Below are positions 17,978 through 27,347 of a DNA stretch of 64,000 nt, piece by piece. The notes under the pieces were generated by a model. The model worked only from the letters and a program-made list of their open reading frames with translations, was not told the origin of the DNA and searched no databases. Within the stretch, counting starts at the first letter, position 1. Each line of letters begins with the position of its first letter. A program made the translations under genes and the position numbers. Source of the DNA: Spongorhabdus nitratireducens (GTDB lineage Bacteria > Pseudomonadota > Gammaproteobacteria > Pseudomonadales > Endozoicomonadaceae); assembly GCA_947387575.1 (NCBI GenBank), contig CANDOC010000013.1, forward strand, positions 62,001 through 126,000, in the 5' to 3' direction.

Positions 17978-19396
17978 CTACTTCAATAAAAATTTACGCA
18001 GCGTTTTATAAACAAAGTCCCTGTTTTTCAGAATAAACCTGTTTTTTGGCAGCCATGAGCTGGAATACAAAACAGTTTTAGCCTTGGAGAAGGTCAGAAA
18101 GCCTTCATGCCCATGATAATGCCCCATGCCGGAGTTACCGATACCACCAAAAGGTGCATCGTCAGCCGCCACATGCATTGCCGTATCATTGATGGCAACA
18201 CCGCCGCTATGGGTCGTCTTCAGCAGCTTCTCAATCAGCGCAGTATTAGCCGACATGATGTAGAGAGACAGCGGGCGAGGGCGCGCATTGATATAGGAAA
18301 TAACCTCATCAATATGTTTATAAGTCATTACCGGCAGGACAGAGCCAAATATTTCTTCCTTTAATATCGACATATCCTGAGTCACACCTGTCACCAGATG
18401 CGGATACAGCCGTCTGCCCTGATCTGTTTCAATCTCTTTTACCGGATGAATGGATGCACCTTTCGCCAGGGCGTCTTCAAGGAATCCCATCAGGCGCTGA
18501 TACTGCCGGTCGGTGACAATATGCGTTTGGGTATTCTCGTTGTCGCTGTTGAGATGGTACTCGGTGTATCGCTTGATAAAGGTATCAACGAATTCTGACT
18601 CCCTGGCTTCAGGCACAAAGATATAGTCAGGGGAAACACAGATCTGCCCGGAGTTGACAGACTTGCCGAGGATCACCGCATCCACGGCGATATCCATATT
18701 GGCATCTTCAGCAATAATCGTTGGAGACTTGCCGCCCATTTCCAGGGTAATCGGTGTCAGGTTGTCAGCGGCAGATCTGGCAACCAGTTTACCGACCGTT
18801 GTCGATCCGGTGAAAATAAGGTGGTCAAAGGGCAGGGATGAAAATGCGGCGCCGACTTCGGCTTCCCCTTCAACGATCAGAACATGCTCGGATACGGGTT
18901 CCAGTACTGTGCGAAGGGCGAGGTTGGCATGCGGAGTAAACTCACTCATCTTGATCATGACCCTGTTACCCGCGGCCAGTGCTTGTATTGCAGGTCCAAG
19001 GGATAAAAAGACGGGAAAATTCCAGGGGGTTATGACACCTACGACACCAAGGGGCTGGTAATGAACCTTGACTGACGAGGGGGCAAGCATCAGACCGGAA
19101 TGGCGTTTGGAAGGTTTCATCCATTTTTTCAGGTTCTTCAGCGCATAATTGATGCCTGCAACACTGGGTAAAACATCTGCAATTAAACTGTCGAACTCAC
19201 TGCGATAGCCATAGTCTTTTTTTAATGCATCATAAATCGCTCTTTCATTTTTGATGATAGAGGCTTTCAGTTTGTTCAGAACTCTTTTCCGTTCATGGTA
19301 ATTCGGGAACGGATTTTCATTGTATTCAGATTTCATTAAATCGAAATCGTTTTTCAGGTTCTGCAGTGATGCATTTGCCATGCTGGTCATGATCAT
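17978..19396 (-). CDS. Coniferyl-aldehyde-dehydrogenase-like NAD(P)-dependent aldehyde dehydrogenase
   Basis: 472 residues, the length of the CalB/class-3 group. Visible landmarks: VITPWNFPVFLSLGPA cofactor region, FTGSTTVGK, catalytic Glu in LEMGGKSP, catalytic Cys in NSGQICVSPDY and the C-terminal GGIGNSGMGHYHGHEGF typical of class 3 enzymes. It oxidises aromatic or long-chain aldehydes to acids. AAGAG precedes the ATG; two internal Met codons follow. A TetR gene lies 25 bases upstream and an acid-type efflux pair downstream, suggesting detoxification of an aldehyde followed by export of the acid. Confidence 0.88.
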   Translation of the reverse strand: MIMTSMANASLQNLKNDFDLMKSEYNENPFPNYHERKRVLNKLKASIIKNERAIYDALKKDYGYRSEFDSLIADVLPSVAGINYALKNLKKWMKPSKRHSGLMLAPSSVKVHYQPLGVVGVITPWNFPVFLSLGPAIQALAAGNRVMIKMSEFTPHANLALRTVLEPVSEHVLIVEGEAEVGAAFSSLPFDHLIFTGSTTVGKLVARSAADNLTPITLEMGGKSPTIIAEDANMDIAVDAVILGKSVNSGQICVSPDYIFVPEARESEFVDTFIKRYTEYHLNSDNENTQTHIVTDRQYQRLMGFLEDALAKGASIHPVKEIETDQGRRLYPHLVTGVTQDMSILKEEIFGSVLPVMTYKHIDEVISYINARPRPLSLYIMSANTALIEKLLKTTHSGGVAINDTAMHVAADDAPFGGIGNSGMGHYHGHEGFLTFSKAKTVLYSSSWLPKNRFILKNRDFVYKTLRKFLLK

Positions 19397-19421
19397 TATC
19401 TCTTGGCGTACTTTACAGGTT

Positions 19422-19967
19422 TTACTTTTTTATACTTTCGATAATCAGGTTCATATCCTTGAGAAACTGCTCTCTCGACGTTTCCTCCAACAGCAAACCT
19501 TTTCCTGCTGCGATTAATAGAAACGCAACTCCATGAGCATTGTTTTTTGAAGTGAGGTCGTGACAGATCAGAAAGTCTGTCAGTCTGGAACGAAAACGTA
19601 ACGGCCAGTCTTCCGGTGATGCATGAGTGGCTTTCAAAACATCGTCAACAGTTTTGGGTCCGTGTGGGTTACTGCTGATTTCGATTGCATCGCCAATCAA
19701 CGTATCAAAGACATTCATCAGCGTCAGTGATGGATCGGCTTCATTATTCTCGAGATGGGTAAATATCCTTAAATACATATCTTCAAGATAGGTATGGATA
19801 GCCCATTCATAGCACTTTTTCTTGGTGCCGAATTTCTTATAGACAGACTGTCTGGAAACCCCTGCAGCCGCTGCTATATCCTCCATTGAGGTTTTTTGAA
19901 ATCCATATAAAGAAAAGATCCCAAGTACATTTCTGGCTAATGTGAACATCTCGCTTTTTTTCAACAT
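19422..19967 (-). CDS. TetR-family repressor
   Basis: 181 residues. The N-terminal HTH is clear (TSMEDIAAAAGVSRQSVYKKFGTKKKCYEWAI); the ligand domain is unassigned. It is upstream of, and likely co-transcribed with, the aldehyde dehydrogenase. Two long AAGTTTACA...TGTAAACTT palindromes lie in its upstream region and are probably its operators. Confidence 0.92.
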   Translation of the reverse strand: MLKKSEMFTLARNVLGIFSLYGFQKTSMEDIAAAAGVSRQSVYKKFGTKKKCYEWAIHTYLEDMYLRIFTHLENNEADPSLTLMNVFDTLIGDAIEISSNPHGPKTVDDVLKATHASPEDWPLRFRSRLTDFLICHDLTSKNNAHGVAFLLIAAGKGLLLEETSREQFLKDMNLIIESIKK

Positions 19968-20093
19968 ATGAACTTCTCGCAGTGAAGGTGACTTTTCTGT
20001 TTCCTGACTAATACAGAGATTGCTCTATTGGGAATAATGTACAAATTGCCCGGAAAGAGTGTAGTGACACATAGGGAGTCACTGTAATGCTTT

Positions 20094-20124
20094 AAGTTTA
20101 CATAATTTCGATTTATGTAAACTT
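20094..20124. promoter_or_regulatory. TetR operator candidate 1
   Basis: Perfect 12-bp inverted repeat AAGTTTACATAA / TTATGTAAACTT with a 7-bp spacer, about 130 bases upstream of the TetR gene on the minus strand. Confidence 0.7.
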
Positions 20125-20167
20125 TCGAGGGTAAAGATATACTCGAAACAAAATATGGTCAAATAAA

Positions 20168-20198
20168 AAGTTTACAAAAACTCATTATATGTAAACTT
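20168..20198. promoter_or_regulatory. TetR operator candidate 2
   Basis: AAGTTTACA / TGTAAACTT, 9-bp arms with 13-bp spacer, same half-site as candidate 1 and as the operator at 25538. Confidence 0.6.
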
Positions 20199-20358
20199 GA
20201 ACTAAAGACTCCGTACTAAAAGCACGAATGCTCTAAGCATGGAACTCTGCCTGGAAGGCCTAGAGTGTTTGGGAAGCGAAAGGATAGAGGCGACTGGATG
20301 GGCTATGACGGCGGTAGAGTGCGTTTCGCACTGGGGATGTGACATACCGCTTTTGCTC

Positions 20359-20387
20359 AGTGATGAAGAGCAGGGCCCTTCATCACT
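20359..20387. terminator. Stem-loop at the 3' end of RND operon 1
   Basis: AGTGATGAAG / CTTCATCACT, perfect 10-bp stem with a 9-nt loop, 15 bases past the RND stop. No strong T-tract on the minus strand. Confidence 0.5.
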
Positions 20388-20401
20388 GATCGAAGAAATT
20401 T

Positions 20402-23400
20402 TTAGCTGTGTGCGGCTTCAGTATCAAAACGAATGCGATACAGCAGTGCATAAGCCACGGGCAATACCAGCAGCGTCAGTACCGAAGCAAAGCCCAGCCC
20501 AAACACTATTGCTGTTGCCATTGATCCAAAGAAAGCATCAAAGATTAACGGAATCATGCCCAGCATAGTGGTCAGTGCGGCCATGCATACCGGACGTACC
20601 CGGCTGATACAGGCTTCAATAATGGCTTGCTGTATCGGAATATCCCGGCTGGCATCAATATTGATCTGCTCCACCAGTACAATCCCGTTCTTCACGATCA
20701 TCCCGGAGAGGCTGAGCACACCCAGCAGTGCAGTAAAGGTAAATGGCATGTTGAACAGCAGCAGCCCCAGAACTACACCGATGATTCCCAGAGGCAATGT
20801 GAACCAGATAGAAAGTGACTGACGTATCGTTCCAAACAAAAATACCGTAATCAGGAACATGGTCAGAAACCCGGAAGGCAGCGATGCAAACAGGCTGTTT
20901 TGGGCGTTGGAAGACATTTCGTACTCGCCACCCCACTCCATAGCGTATCCGTCCGGTAACCTCATCGCTTCGATTTTATCAATCAAACGCTGTCGTACGG
21001 CTTCCGGTGTATCTCCGGTCATGGGAATGGCATCGGCAAAAACGGTGAGTACACGCTTGAGATCCCGTCGTACAATCAGCGGGTTTTCCACTTCATTATT
21101 AAACCCGCTCACTGCCTGTGAAACCGGTACAAAGCCATTTCTCTCGGTGCTCCACACCTGCAGGTCAACAATACTGTCTGCATTTAATCGCTCCCGTGCC
21201 GGTGCCCGGGCTACAACAGGCATCAGGTGACTGCCTTCCCGGTAAGTGCCAACGGCTTTACCGTCAAAGTTCACCAATAAGGCTTCGTCCAGCGATTGTT
21301 TGGAGATACCGCTGCGACGAGCGGCGGCTTCATCAAGAGTAGGGCGGACAATATTGACCTTTTCCCGCCAGGAGTGACGAACACCCGTGGCCGAAGGCTC
21401 GTTCTCGATAATGACTGTTGCCTCGGCGCCCAGCCTGCGAAGAACATCGGGATCAGGGCCGTAAAAGCGCACTTCAATATTTGCGATAGGTGCGGGTCCA
21501 ACCTGCAGTAGTTTTGTCAGGTACTCCACTTCAGGATGAGTATCCAGCAGGCTGCTGATTTCCGGAGCCAGCTTCTCGATAGTCTCCAGATCTTTAGCTT
21601 CTATAATCAGCTGAGCATAACTTTTGTAGGCCTTTTCCGGAGAGTAAGTCAGGATAAAGCGCTGGGCACCCATTCCAACGACAGAAGTCACATTGACCAC
21701 ACCATCCAGTGCCAGCACCTGCTTTTCAATTTCCGAGACTTTGTTTTCGGTCTGGCGAATATCTGTGCCTTCCTGCACGCGCAGGTCAACAAAGAATATA
21801 GGTGTGTTTGAAGGCGGAAAGAATGCCTGTTTGATCTGGCCAAAACCTGCAATGGCCAATGCCAGGGCAACAATTGTCAGACCCACCGTTGTCAGACGAT
21901 GTTTGAGCGCTGCCTCCAGTATTTTGCGGTAGATGACAAACAACACGCCTTTGTAGGGATCAACTTCACTGCCAACCAAAGCGTCTTTGGGATCGTCAAA
22001 GAACAGGTCGCAGAAAAATGGTGTCAGGGTAATGGCCAGGAACCAGCTGATCATCAGTGACAGCAGCAGTACCTGGAACAGGGAAACCAGGAAGTAACCC
22101 GTCGTATCCTGAGACAGGCCAATGGGGGCGAAGGCCATAATAGCAATTACGGTGGCCCCGAACAGTGGCCATTGATTATGAGCAATCACCTGTTTGATGG
22201 CGTCTCTTTTGGAGTTACCTCGCTGCAACCCGATCAGCACGCCCTCGGTGATCACGATGGCATTATCAACCAGCATGCCCAGCGCGATGATCAGAGCGCC
22301 AAGGGATATCAGCTGTAGCTGGACATCCAGCACATACATGCCAATAAATGTGCCGAAAATGGTGAGCAGCAGTATGCCTCCCATCAACAGGCCAGAGCGT
22401 GCGCCCATTGTCAGCAATAACACCACAATAACAATGGCAACCGATTCAACCAGATTGATCAGGAAGCTGAATACGGATTCATCGACGGTTGCGGACTGGT
22501 TGTAGACAGTCGTCAATTCCATACCCAGGGGGCGATTATTTTCCAGCTCAGCCAGCCGTATATTCACCGCATGGCCTACATCAACAACATTCACGCCTTT
22601 GGAAAAAGAGATACCCAGAGACAGGGCACGGTCACCATTGCTGTGGTAAAGGTTGTCAGGTGTTTTTTCAAAATCTTTGTAGGCTCGGGCAATATCACCC
22701 AGCCGAGTCAGCTGGGTACTGCCTGCAGGGCTGATAATCAGCTCTTCCAGCTCGCGAATATCCTTGAATTCCCCGGTGGGGTGAATGCGAATGGACTGAC
22801 CATCAACCAGCATACTGCCGGCATTGGAAACGACATTCTGATGTTGAATCAGACTGTAAATCCACGACGGATTCAGATTCAGGGATTTCAGTTTCTCCTG
22901 TGATATTTCAACAATAACTTGCTGGCTGATGACCCCGGCAAGGCTGACCTTGCTGACTCCCTTGACCAGTGACAGCTCCCGGCGCAGAAAGTCACCATAG
23001 TTTTCCAGATCCCGATAGCTGTATCCCTCACCACTGATGTTATAGAGAATACCGAACACATCGCTGAAGTCGTCATTAACCATTGGCGTATTTACACCGG
23101 GTGGCAGCTGAGCTTGCAGATCGTAGACCTTTCTGCGGAGTTCATCCCAGATTTGCGGATGCATGGCAGGTGTCGCACTGTCCAGCAGCTCCACTGTGAT
23201 CTGGGAAACACCTGCGCTTGAGACCGAATCAATATGCTTTACATACTCAAGCTGTTTGATAGCACGCTCAATCGGTACGGTGACTTCTTCTTCCACCTGT
23301 TCTGGAGAGGCGCCGGGATAAAACGTAATAACCATCGCCTGGGGAATCGGGAATTCAGGAAATTCCAACTGCCCCAGTTTGGTAAAGGAAAAACTCCCGC

Positions 23401-23470
23401 CTACCAGCAGCAGGACAACCAGCAGCCAGCTAATGACCTTGTTTTTGAGGAAATACTCGGAAATATTCAT
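20402..23470 (-). CDS. RND efflux transporter 1 (HAE1/AcrB family)
   Basis: 1022 residues with the two-fold RND plan: 12 membrane segments and two large periplasmic loops. It drives proton-coupled export from the periplasm or inner membrane. The TM4 relay reads GMLVDNAIVITEG: the first Asp is kept and the second of the AcrB pair is Asn. The TM10 Lys is kept in GMIVKNGIVLVEQ. It starts two bases after its adaptor gene. No outer-membrane channel is in the window, so it must use one encoded elsewhere. Confidence 0.95.
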   Translation of the reverse strand: MNISEYFLKNKVISWLLVVLLLVGGSFSFTKLGQLEFPEFPIPQAMVITFYPGASPEQVEEEVTVPIERAIKQLEYVKHIDSVSSAGVSQITVELLDSATPAMHPQIWDELRRKVYDLQAQLPPGVNTPMVNDDFSDVFGILYNISGEGYSYRDLENYGDFLRRELSLVKGVSKVSLAGVISQQVIVEISQEKLKSLNLNPSWIYSLIQHQNVVSNAGSMLVDGQSIRIHPTGEFKDIRELEELIISPAGSTQLTRLGDIARAYKDFEKTPDNLYHSNGDRALSLGISFSKGVNVVDVGHAVNIRLAELENNRPLGMELTTVYNQSATVDESVFSFLINLVESVAIVIVVLLLTMGARSGLLMGGILLLTIFGTFIGMYVLDVQLQLISLGALIIALGMLVDNAIVITEGVLIGLQRGNSKRDAIKQVIAHNQWPLFGATVIAIMAFAPIGLSQDTTGYFLVSLFQVLLLSLMISWFLAITLTPFFCDLFFDDPKDALVGSEVDPYKGVLFVIYRKILEAALKHRLTTVGLTIVALALAIAGFGQIKQAFFPPSNTPIFFVDLRVQEGTDIRQTENKVSEIEKQVLALDGVVNVTSVVGMGAQRFILTYSPEKAYKSYAQLIIEAKDLETIEKLAPEISSLLDTHPEVEYLTKLLQVGPAPIANIEVRFYGPDPDVLRRLGAEATVIIENEPSATGVRHSWREKVNIVRPTLDEAAARRSGISKQSLDEALLVNFDGKAVGTYREGSHLMPVVARAPARERLNADSIVDLQVWSTERNGFVPVSQAVSGFNNEVENPLIVRRDLKRVLTVFADAIPMTGDTPEAVRQRLIDKIEAMRLPDGYAMEWGGEYEMSSNAQNSLFASLPSGFLTMFLITVFLFGTIRQSLSIWFTLPLGIIGVVLGLLLFNMPFTFTALLGVLSLSGMIVKNGIVLVEQINIDASRDIPIQQAIIEACISRVRPVCMAALTTMLGMIPLIFDAFFGSMATAIVFGLGFASVLTLLVLPVAYALLYRIRFDTEAAHS

Positions 23471-23472
23471 TG

Positions 23473-24579
23473 TTACAGGCCCCGCTCACGAACCAGAGGC
23501 TTGACCTTCATATCGGGTCGAAGACGACTCAGACCTGCGACTGCAATTTGATCACCGTTCTTCAGGCCGGAGAGAATAGTCAGGCCATTTTGTGTCAGAC
23601 GACCAACTGTCACTTCCACAGGATTGACGGTGCCGGTTGCCGGGTTATAAACCCAGGCCTGTTGGATGCCACTGGTATCATCCGAAAGCACAGCGGTTGG
23701 CGGTACATTAAAAGAGGATACGGCTTTCTTGCCGGAGACTTTTTGCAGATCCACATGAACCGTGGCTCCCATGCCCGGGTAAATGCTTATGTCCTCGGGC
23801 ACTGGCATGGAGAAGGTAACCTTGTAGGACTGGGTACCCGGCGTCACACTGGTGTCGTGTTCCTTGTAGGTTACGGGGTAAGCGTTCCTTGTGTCATTGG
23901 CGAAGGTTACCGAAGGCTTATAACTGAAATCCGTTTCATCCTTGCGGACGGATGCCATGATGTTTTCCGGTACCTGAATACTGATATCCAGCGTTTTGCT
24001 GTTCTGCAGCAGCAGAATGGTTTGCTGTGCCTGAACATACTGGTGATTTTCTACATTGGTGCGAGCAACCCGGCCATCGAAAGGTGCGGTTAATGTAGAG
24101 TATCTGAGTTTGTCTTTAGCCAGCCGGAGTGCCGCTTTTGTGGACTTCAGGTTAGCGTGGGCTTTATCCAAGTCTGATTGGGAAATAACCTTCTTTTCAC
24201 GCAGTGAATGAATCCGCTTGTAGTTCACTTCAGCCAGATCATAGTCTGCCTGGCGTTGTGCCAGTTCGTTGCGAATGTCTTTGTCATCAAGGCGAGCCAG
24301 TAATTGTCCGGCTTTAACTTCCTCTGCTGTTTTCACCGGGAATTCAACCAGTTCACCGGGAATACGGAACGAGATCAGTGATTCTTCTGAAGATGAAACT
24401 GTTCCGGGGAAGTGACGAAGATCCTGTAGTCCGGTGTCTTGTACCGTAAGCAGTTTTACCGGGCGTACAACCTCTTCAGGGGCTGATATTTCTGTTTCAC
24501 TGCAACCAGAGAGCAGGGGACCAAGTAATACTGTCGCTGTAACGGCAAGTACGGTTTTCCGGGGGGAAAGTAATGTCAT
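23473..24579 (-). CDS. RND periplasmic adaptor 1 (lipoprotein)
   Basis: 368 residues with a lipobox (GPLLSGCSE), so lipid-anchored in the periplasmic face. Barrel-sandwich (FPVKTAEEVKAGQLLARLDDKDI), helical hairpin (residues about 100-165), second lipoyl half (LTAPFDGRVARTNVENHQYV) and membrane-proximal domain with ATVHVDL are in the usual order. It connects pump 1 to an outer-membrane channel. First gene of the pump operon. Confidence 0.93.
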   Translation of the reverse strand: MTLLSPRKTVLAVTATVLLGPLLSGCSETEISAPEEVVRPVKLLTVQDTGLQDLRHFPGTVSSSEESLISFRIPGELVEFPVKTAEEVKAGQLLARLDDKDIRNELAQRQADYDLAEVNYKRIHSLREKKVISQSDLDKAHANLKSTKAALRLAKDKLRYSTLTAPFDGRVARTNVENHQYVQAQQTILLLQNSKTLDISIQVPENIMASVRKDETDFSYKPSVTFANDTRNAYPVTYKEHDTSVTPGTQSYKVTFSMPVPEDISIYPGMGATVHVDLQKVSGKKAVSSFNVPPTAVLSDDTSGIQQAWVYNPATGTVNPVEVTVGRLTQNGLTILSGLKNGDQIAVAGLSRLRPDMKVKPLVRERGL

Positions 24580-24713
24580 GGGTTTATCCAGATAGTTTTT
24601 GAATAAGCGATGTTGATAGTTGATTTACAAGCATGCGGGTGCTGCTCACCAAAAAATCATCATGTTTATCGGGTGTAAAAAATAAGAGCGATATTTTTTG
24701 ATATGAGCTGCTT

Positions 24714-25367
24714 TTAAAAGAAGTAGGTAACTGAGCTTTGATCTTTACTCATATAGTTTTTTGAAGTCTTTGACCGGTTCGTCGTATTTATCTTTCTATT
24801 ATTGTTGAGATAAGAAGTTGATTCGGTTTTACGAATAAAGTCATTCAATTCAATAGTCGCTTTGACATAATCTCCAGCAGTCAGATACTTCATGGCATTT
24901 GCCTGAACCTTCTCCTGGGCTGCGGCATAAATACAAAAATCAATATCTGATGCTTCGCAAAGAGGTATAAGCCTTTCAAGACGCGTAGCATATTCGGAAG
25001 TTGCATCGTGCATAACCGCTATGAATGTTTCAGGAAATAGTTTTAATGCAGCCTCACTAAAGAAAGCTTTTATGGATACTATGTAGTTGTCCGGTTCTAT
25101 TTTGTATTTATCAATAACGGGTTGATATTTTTTCTGACTTAAATCCTCCAGTTCCGCATAAGCTTTCCAGAAAGCGCCTGCTTCGCCCTCAGTTACTTTA
25201 GATGAAACATGCTTTACAACCTTGTAAGCGAAAAGGCGATTGTTTATTTCGTGGCTTACTATCTGTTCAAAGTCAGGTCTGGTGTTGGCCATTGCTTCAG
25301 TTAAAGGCAAGCAGAAGCTCAGAAACAAAAAGAGTGAAAGCAGTTTTTTCTGCGGAATTTTCATCAT
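24714..25367 (-). CDS. Secreted helical protein, unknown, divergent from TetR
   Basis: Start set at the ATG pair 25367/25364 so that the signal peptide leads (KKLLSLFLFLSFCLPLTEAMA); the longer upstream frame has no signal and is unlikely. About 217 residues, all helical after the signal, with Cys pairs (LIPLCEASDIDFCIYAAA) and a Lys/Ser/Asn-rich tail. No family recognised. It is divergent from a TetR gene with an operator between, so it is probably repressed by it, and lies just upstream of RND operon 1. Confidence 0.65.
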   Translation of the reverse strand: MMKIPQKKLLSLFLFLSFCLPLTEAMANTRPDFEQIVSHEINNRLFAYKVVKHVSSKVTEGEAGAFWKAYAELEDLSQKKYQPVIDKYKIEPDNYIVSIKAFFSEAALKLFPETFIAVMHDATSEYATRLERLIPLCEASDIDFCIYAAAQEKVQANAMKYLTAGDYVKATIELNDFIRKTESTSYLNNNRKINTTNRSKTSKNYMSKDQSSVTYFF

Positions 25368-25537
25368 GATACTTGTCGATAAGAAGGTGTCAGATTTATG
25401 ACCGAAACCGGGACTCCGGGGTCTCTGACCGTCATCAGATCTTCTATGACTCGCTCTGAAGTTTGACAGGTTCATACTGACTCCTCGAAAGACTGCTAAC
25501 TGCCGATTCCTATACACTTATCCCTGTGATCATACAT

Positions 25538-25566
25538 AAAGTAAACTATACGGTGCAGTTTACTTT
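25538..25566. promoter_or_regulatory. TetR operator candidate in divergent promoter
   Basis: AAAGTAAACT / AGTTTACTTT, perfect 10-bp arms with 9-bp spacer, between the secreted orphan and TetR. A further half-site GTAAACT lies at 25581. Confidence 0.7.
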
Positions 25567-25629
25567 GGGGTTTGAAAAAAGTAAACTTTGCAGTGTAAAA
25601 AGTTAGAGAGAAGTAGGAGCAGTGACCCG

Positions 25630-26250
25630 ATGGCAAAGCTGACAAGAAGTGAGCTAAAGCGGCAGGCTATTATCGATGCTGCTAAAAAAGCCTTTAAGGA
25701 AAATGGTGTTCAGGCAACGAGTATGGACAAGTTGGCTGAGGTGGCGAATGTCTCCAAACGCACCGTTTACAATCACTTCAAGACTAAAGAAAACCTGGTC
25801 ATGTTCCTGGCCGCGGAGCTATGGGAAAAGGCAATCCAAGCCAATGTCTGCCCTTATAACAGTCAACAGCCACTTATCCCGCAGTTGAAAGAACTGGTAT
25901 TAAATGAAATACGGTTTTTGAGTGATAAAGATTATATTGATCTGGCGCGGGTTGCTTTCGGGCACTTTTTCTATAAACCGGAAGTGATCAGGAAAGAAAT
26001 AGAAAAAGTTTCTATTGAAGAGTCTGCTATTTACAAATGGCTGGTGGCTGCTCAGGACGATGGGAAAATGAGCTTTAATGATATTGATCAGACCAAGGAT
26101 ATATTGGACAGTTTGATCATGGGAGGCTGCTTTTTGCCACAGTTATTAGGTGTCCAGGATGGTCTCGATTTGGATCAGCAACAGTCACTGGCCGATGAGA
26201 TCGCTGCAATACTTGTCGCAAGGTATGGTGTTAATGATGAAGAGAGCTAG
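25630..26250 (+). CDS. TetR-family repressor
   Basis: 206 residues from the ATG at 25630 (MAKLTRSELK), preceded by AGGAG; an in-frame extension to 25588 runs through the operator region and is rejected. The HTH is TSMDKLAEVANVSKRTVYNHFKTKENLVMFLAAELW, and the C-terminal part resembles AcrR/TetR_C ligand domains. It likely controls itself, the divergent secreted protein and possibly RND operon 1. Confidence 0.93.
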   Translation: MAKLTRSELKRQAIIDAAKKAFKENGVQATSMDKLAEVANVSKRTVYNHFKTKENLVMFLAAELWEKAIQANVCPYNSQQPLIPQLKELVLNEIRFLSDKDYIDLARVAFGHFFYKPEVIRKEIEKVSIEESAIYKWLVAAQDDGKMSFNDIDQTKDILDSLIMGGCFLPQLLGVQDGLDLDQQQSLADEIAAILVARYGVNDEES

Positions 26251-26349
26251 TGTCATATACACTTTATAACTGCTCGTATGTCAGGAAAATCTCCTGCTCT
26301 TTTTTTATAAGCTATTTTTGCACATGCCTCCGGAAAAAGGTCATCGTGC

Positions 26350-27336
26350 ATGAAAATTTGCCACGGTCTGTTCGTTTTTCTGATACTCCTCAGCCTGCAA
26401 AGTGTCGCTGCAAAAGAAACTACATATCAATGGAAGGTCGAAAATAACAGTGCTCTTATTTGTGATGGCACCATAATTGCGGACAGTCAGGTCACCACAA
26501 GTGGTATTCTGAACGGGTATAGCCGCAAGTACTCGGCTGTTCTGGATTTACCTGCTCAGAGCTATATGAGTTTTACCGGGCAGGATTACTGTGTTTATCG
26601 GGAATTATCAGGCTGCAAAGTTGAAATTAATCAGCAGAGTCTCGAATGTGGTTTGCCAGCGTTTCTGGCAACACTTTTAGGCGATGGGCAGCGATCAATA
26701 GAGCATCAGATTACCGCTACGTATGTTTTAAGTGCTTCGACAAAAACACTTATTACCAATGCTGTCTGGAAAGTATGCGCTAACACTTTGCCATGGCTTT
26801 TAACTGCCTATGAAATAGCCACAGATAGTTATTTGTACCGCTCTACGGTGGCATATCAACTGAGAACGGCACAGCCGGGATCGTTACCTCAAAGTGTTAT
26901 GGTTTTCAGGAGATTGTTGTCGCATCGTACTTGCATTGATGGCTACAACTCAGAGAATTCATCAAATGCGATTAATGATCACAAAACGCTGCTGCTGGAC
27001 TTGTTCCTATTGAGTAATGCTTCCTGTGACTGGATACGCAAGAGAGTAAAGCAGCCCGGGGCATCAAAGCTGCCGGTTCTTGTTTCCGGGCTCTTCAGTG
27101 AAGCTGTACTGGCGCAGATCACTGTACAGTCTCTGGCCGATCCGGATGATGCCAAGGTTGAAGTGCCAACTCATTTGCTGGTAATTACATTCAATACTTC
27201 TGAACAGGTTACCTATCACTTGAAACTGACACCTGTTGCGGGCAGGAAAACAGCTGTTCAGACATTGAGAATTACACTCAGATCGGGTTATTACTGCTGT
27301 ACCTTGAACCTGCAAAGTGAAAGTGTTCTCAGGTAA
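26350..27336 (+). CDS. Secreted protein, unknown
   Basis: 328 residues with a signal peptide (GLFVFLILLSLQSVAA). The mature protein is beta-rich with about ten Cys (CDGTI, YCVYRELSGCKVE, LECGLP, VCANTLP, TCIDGYN, SCDWIRK, YYCCTL), so probably disulfide-bonded. No repeat or catalytic motif recognised. It is 100 bases after TetR and ends 12 bases before the convergent AraC gene; it may be co-transcribed with TetR. Confidence 0.7.
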   Translation: MKICHGLFVFLILLSLQSVAAKETTYQWKVENNSALICDGTIIADSQVTTSGILNGYSRKYSAVLDLPAQSYMSFTGQDYCVYRELSGCKVEINQQSLECGLPAFLATLLGDGQRSIEHQITATYVLSASTKTLITNAVWKVCANTLPWLLTAYEIATDSYLYRSTVAYQLRTAQPGSLPQSVMVFRRLLSHRTCIDGYNSENSSNAINDHKTLLLDLFLLSNASCDWIRKRVKQPGASKLPVLVSGLFSEAVLAQITVQSLADPDDAKVEVPTHLLVITFNTSEQVTYHLKLTPVAGRKTAVQTLRITLRSGYYCCTLNLQSESVLR

Positions 27337-27347
27337 ACATTATTGAG

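Noticed and set aside
20239-20568. 109-codon plus frame at the RND 3' end
   Set aside because: Half of it is antisense to the RND gene and includes the stem-loop.
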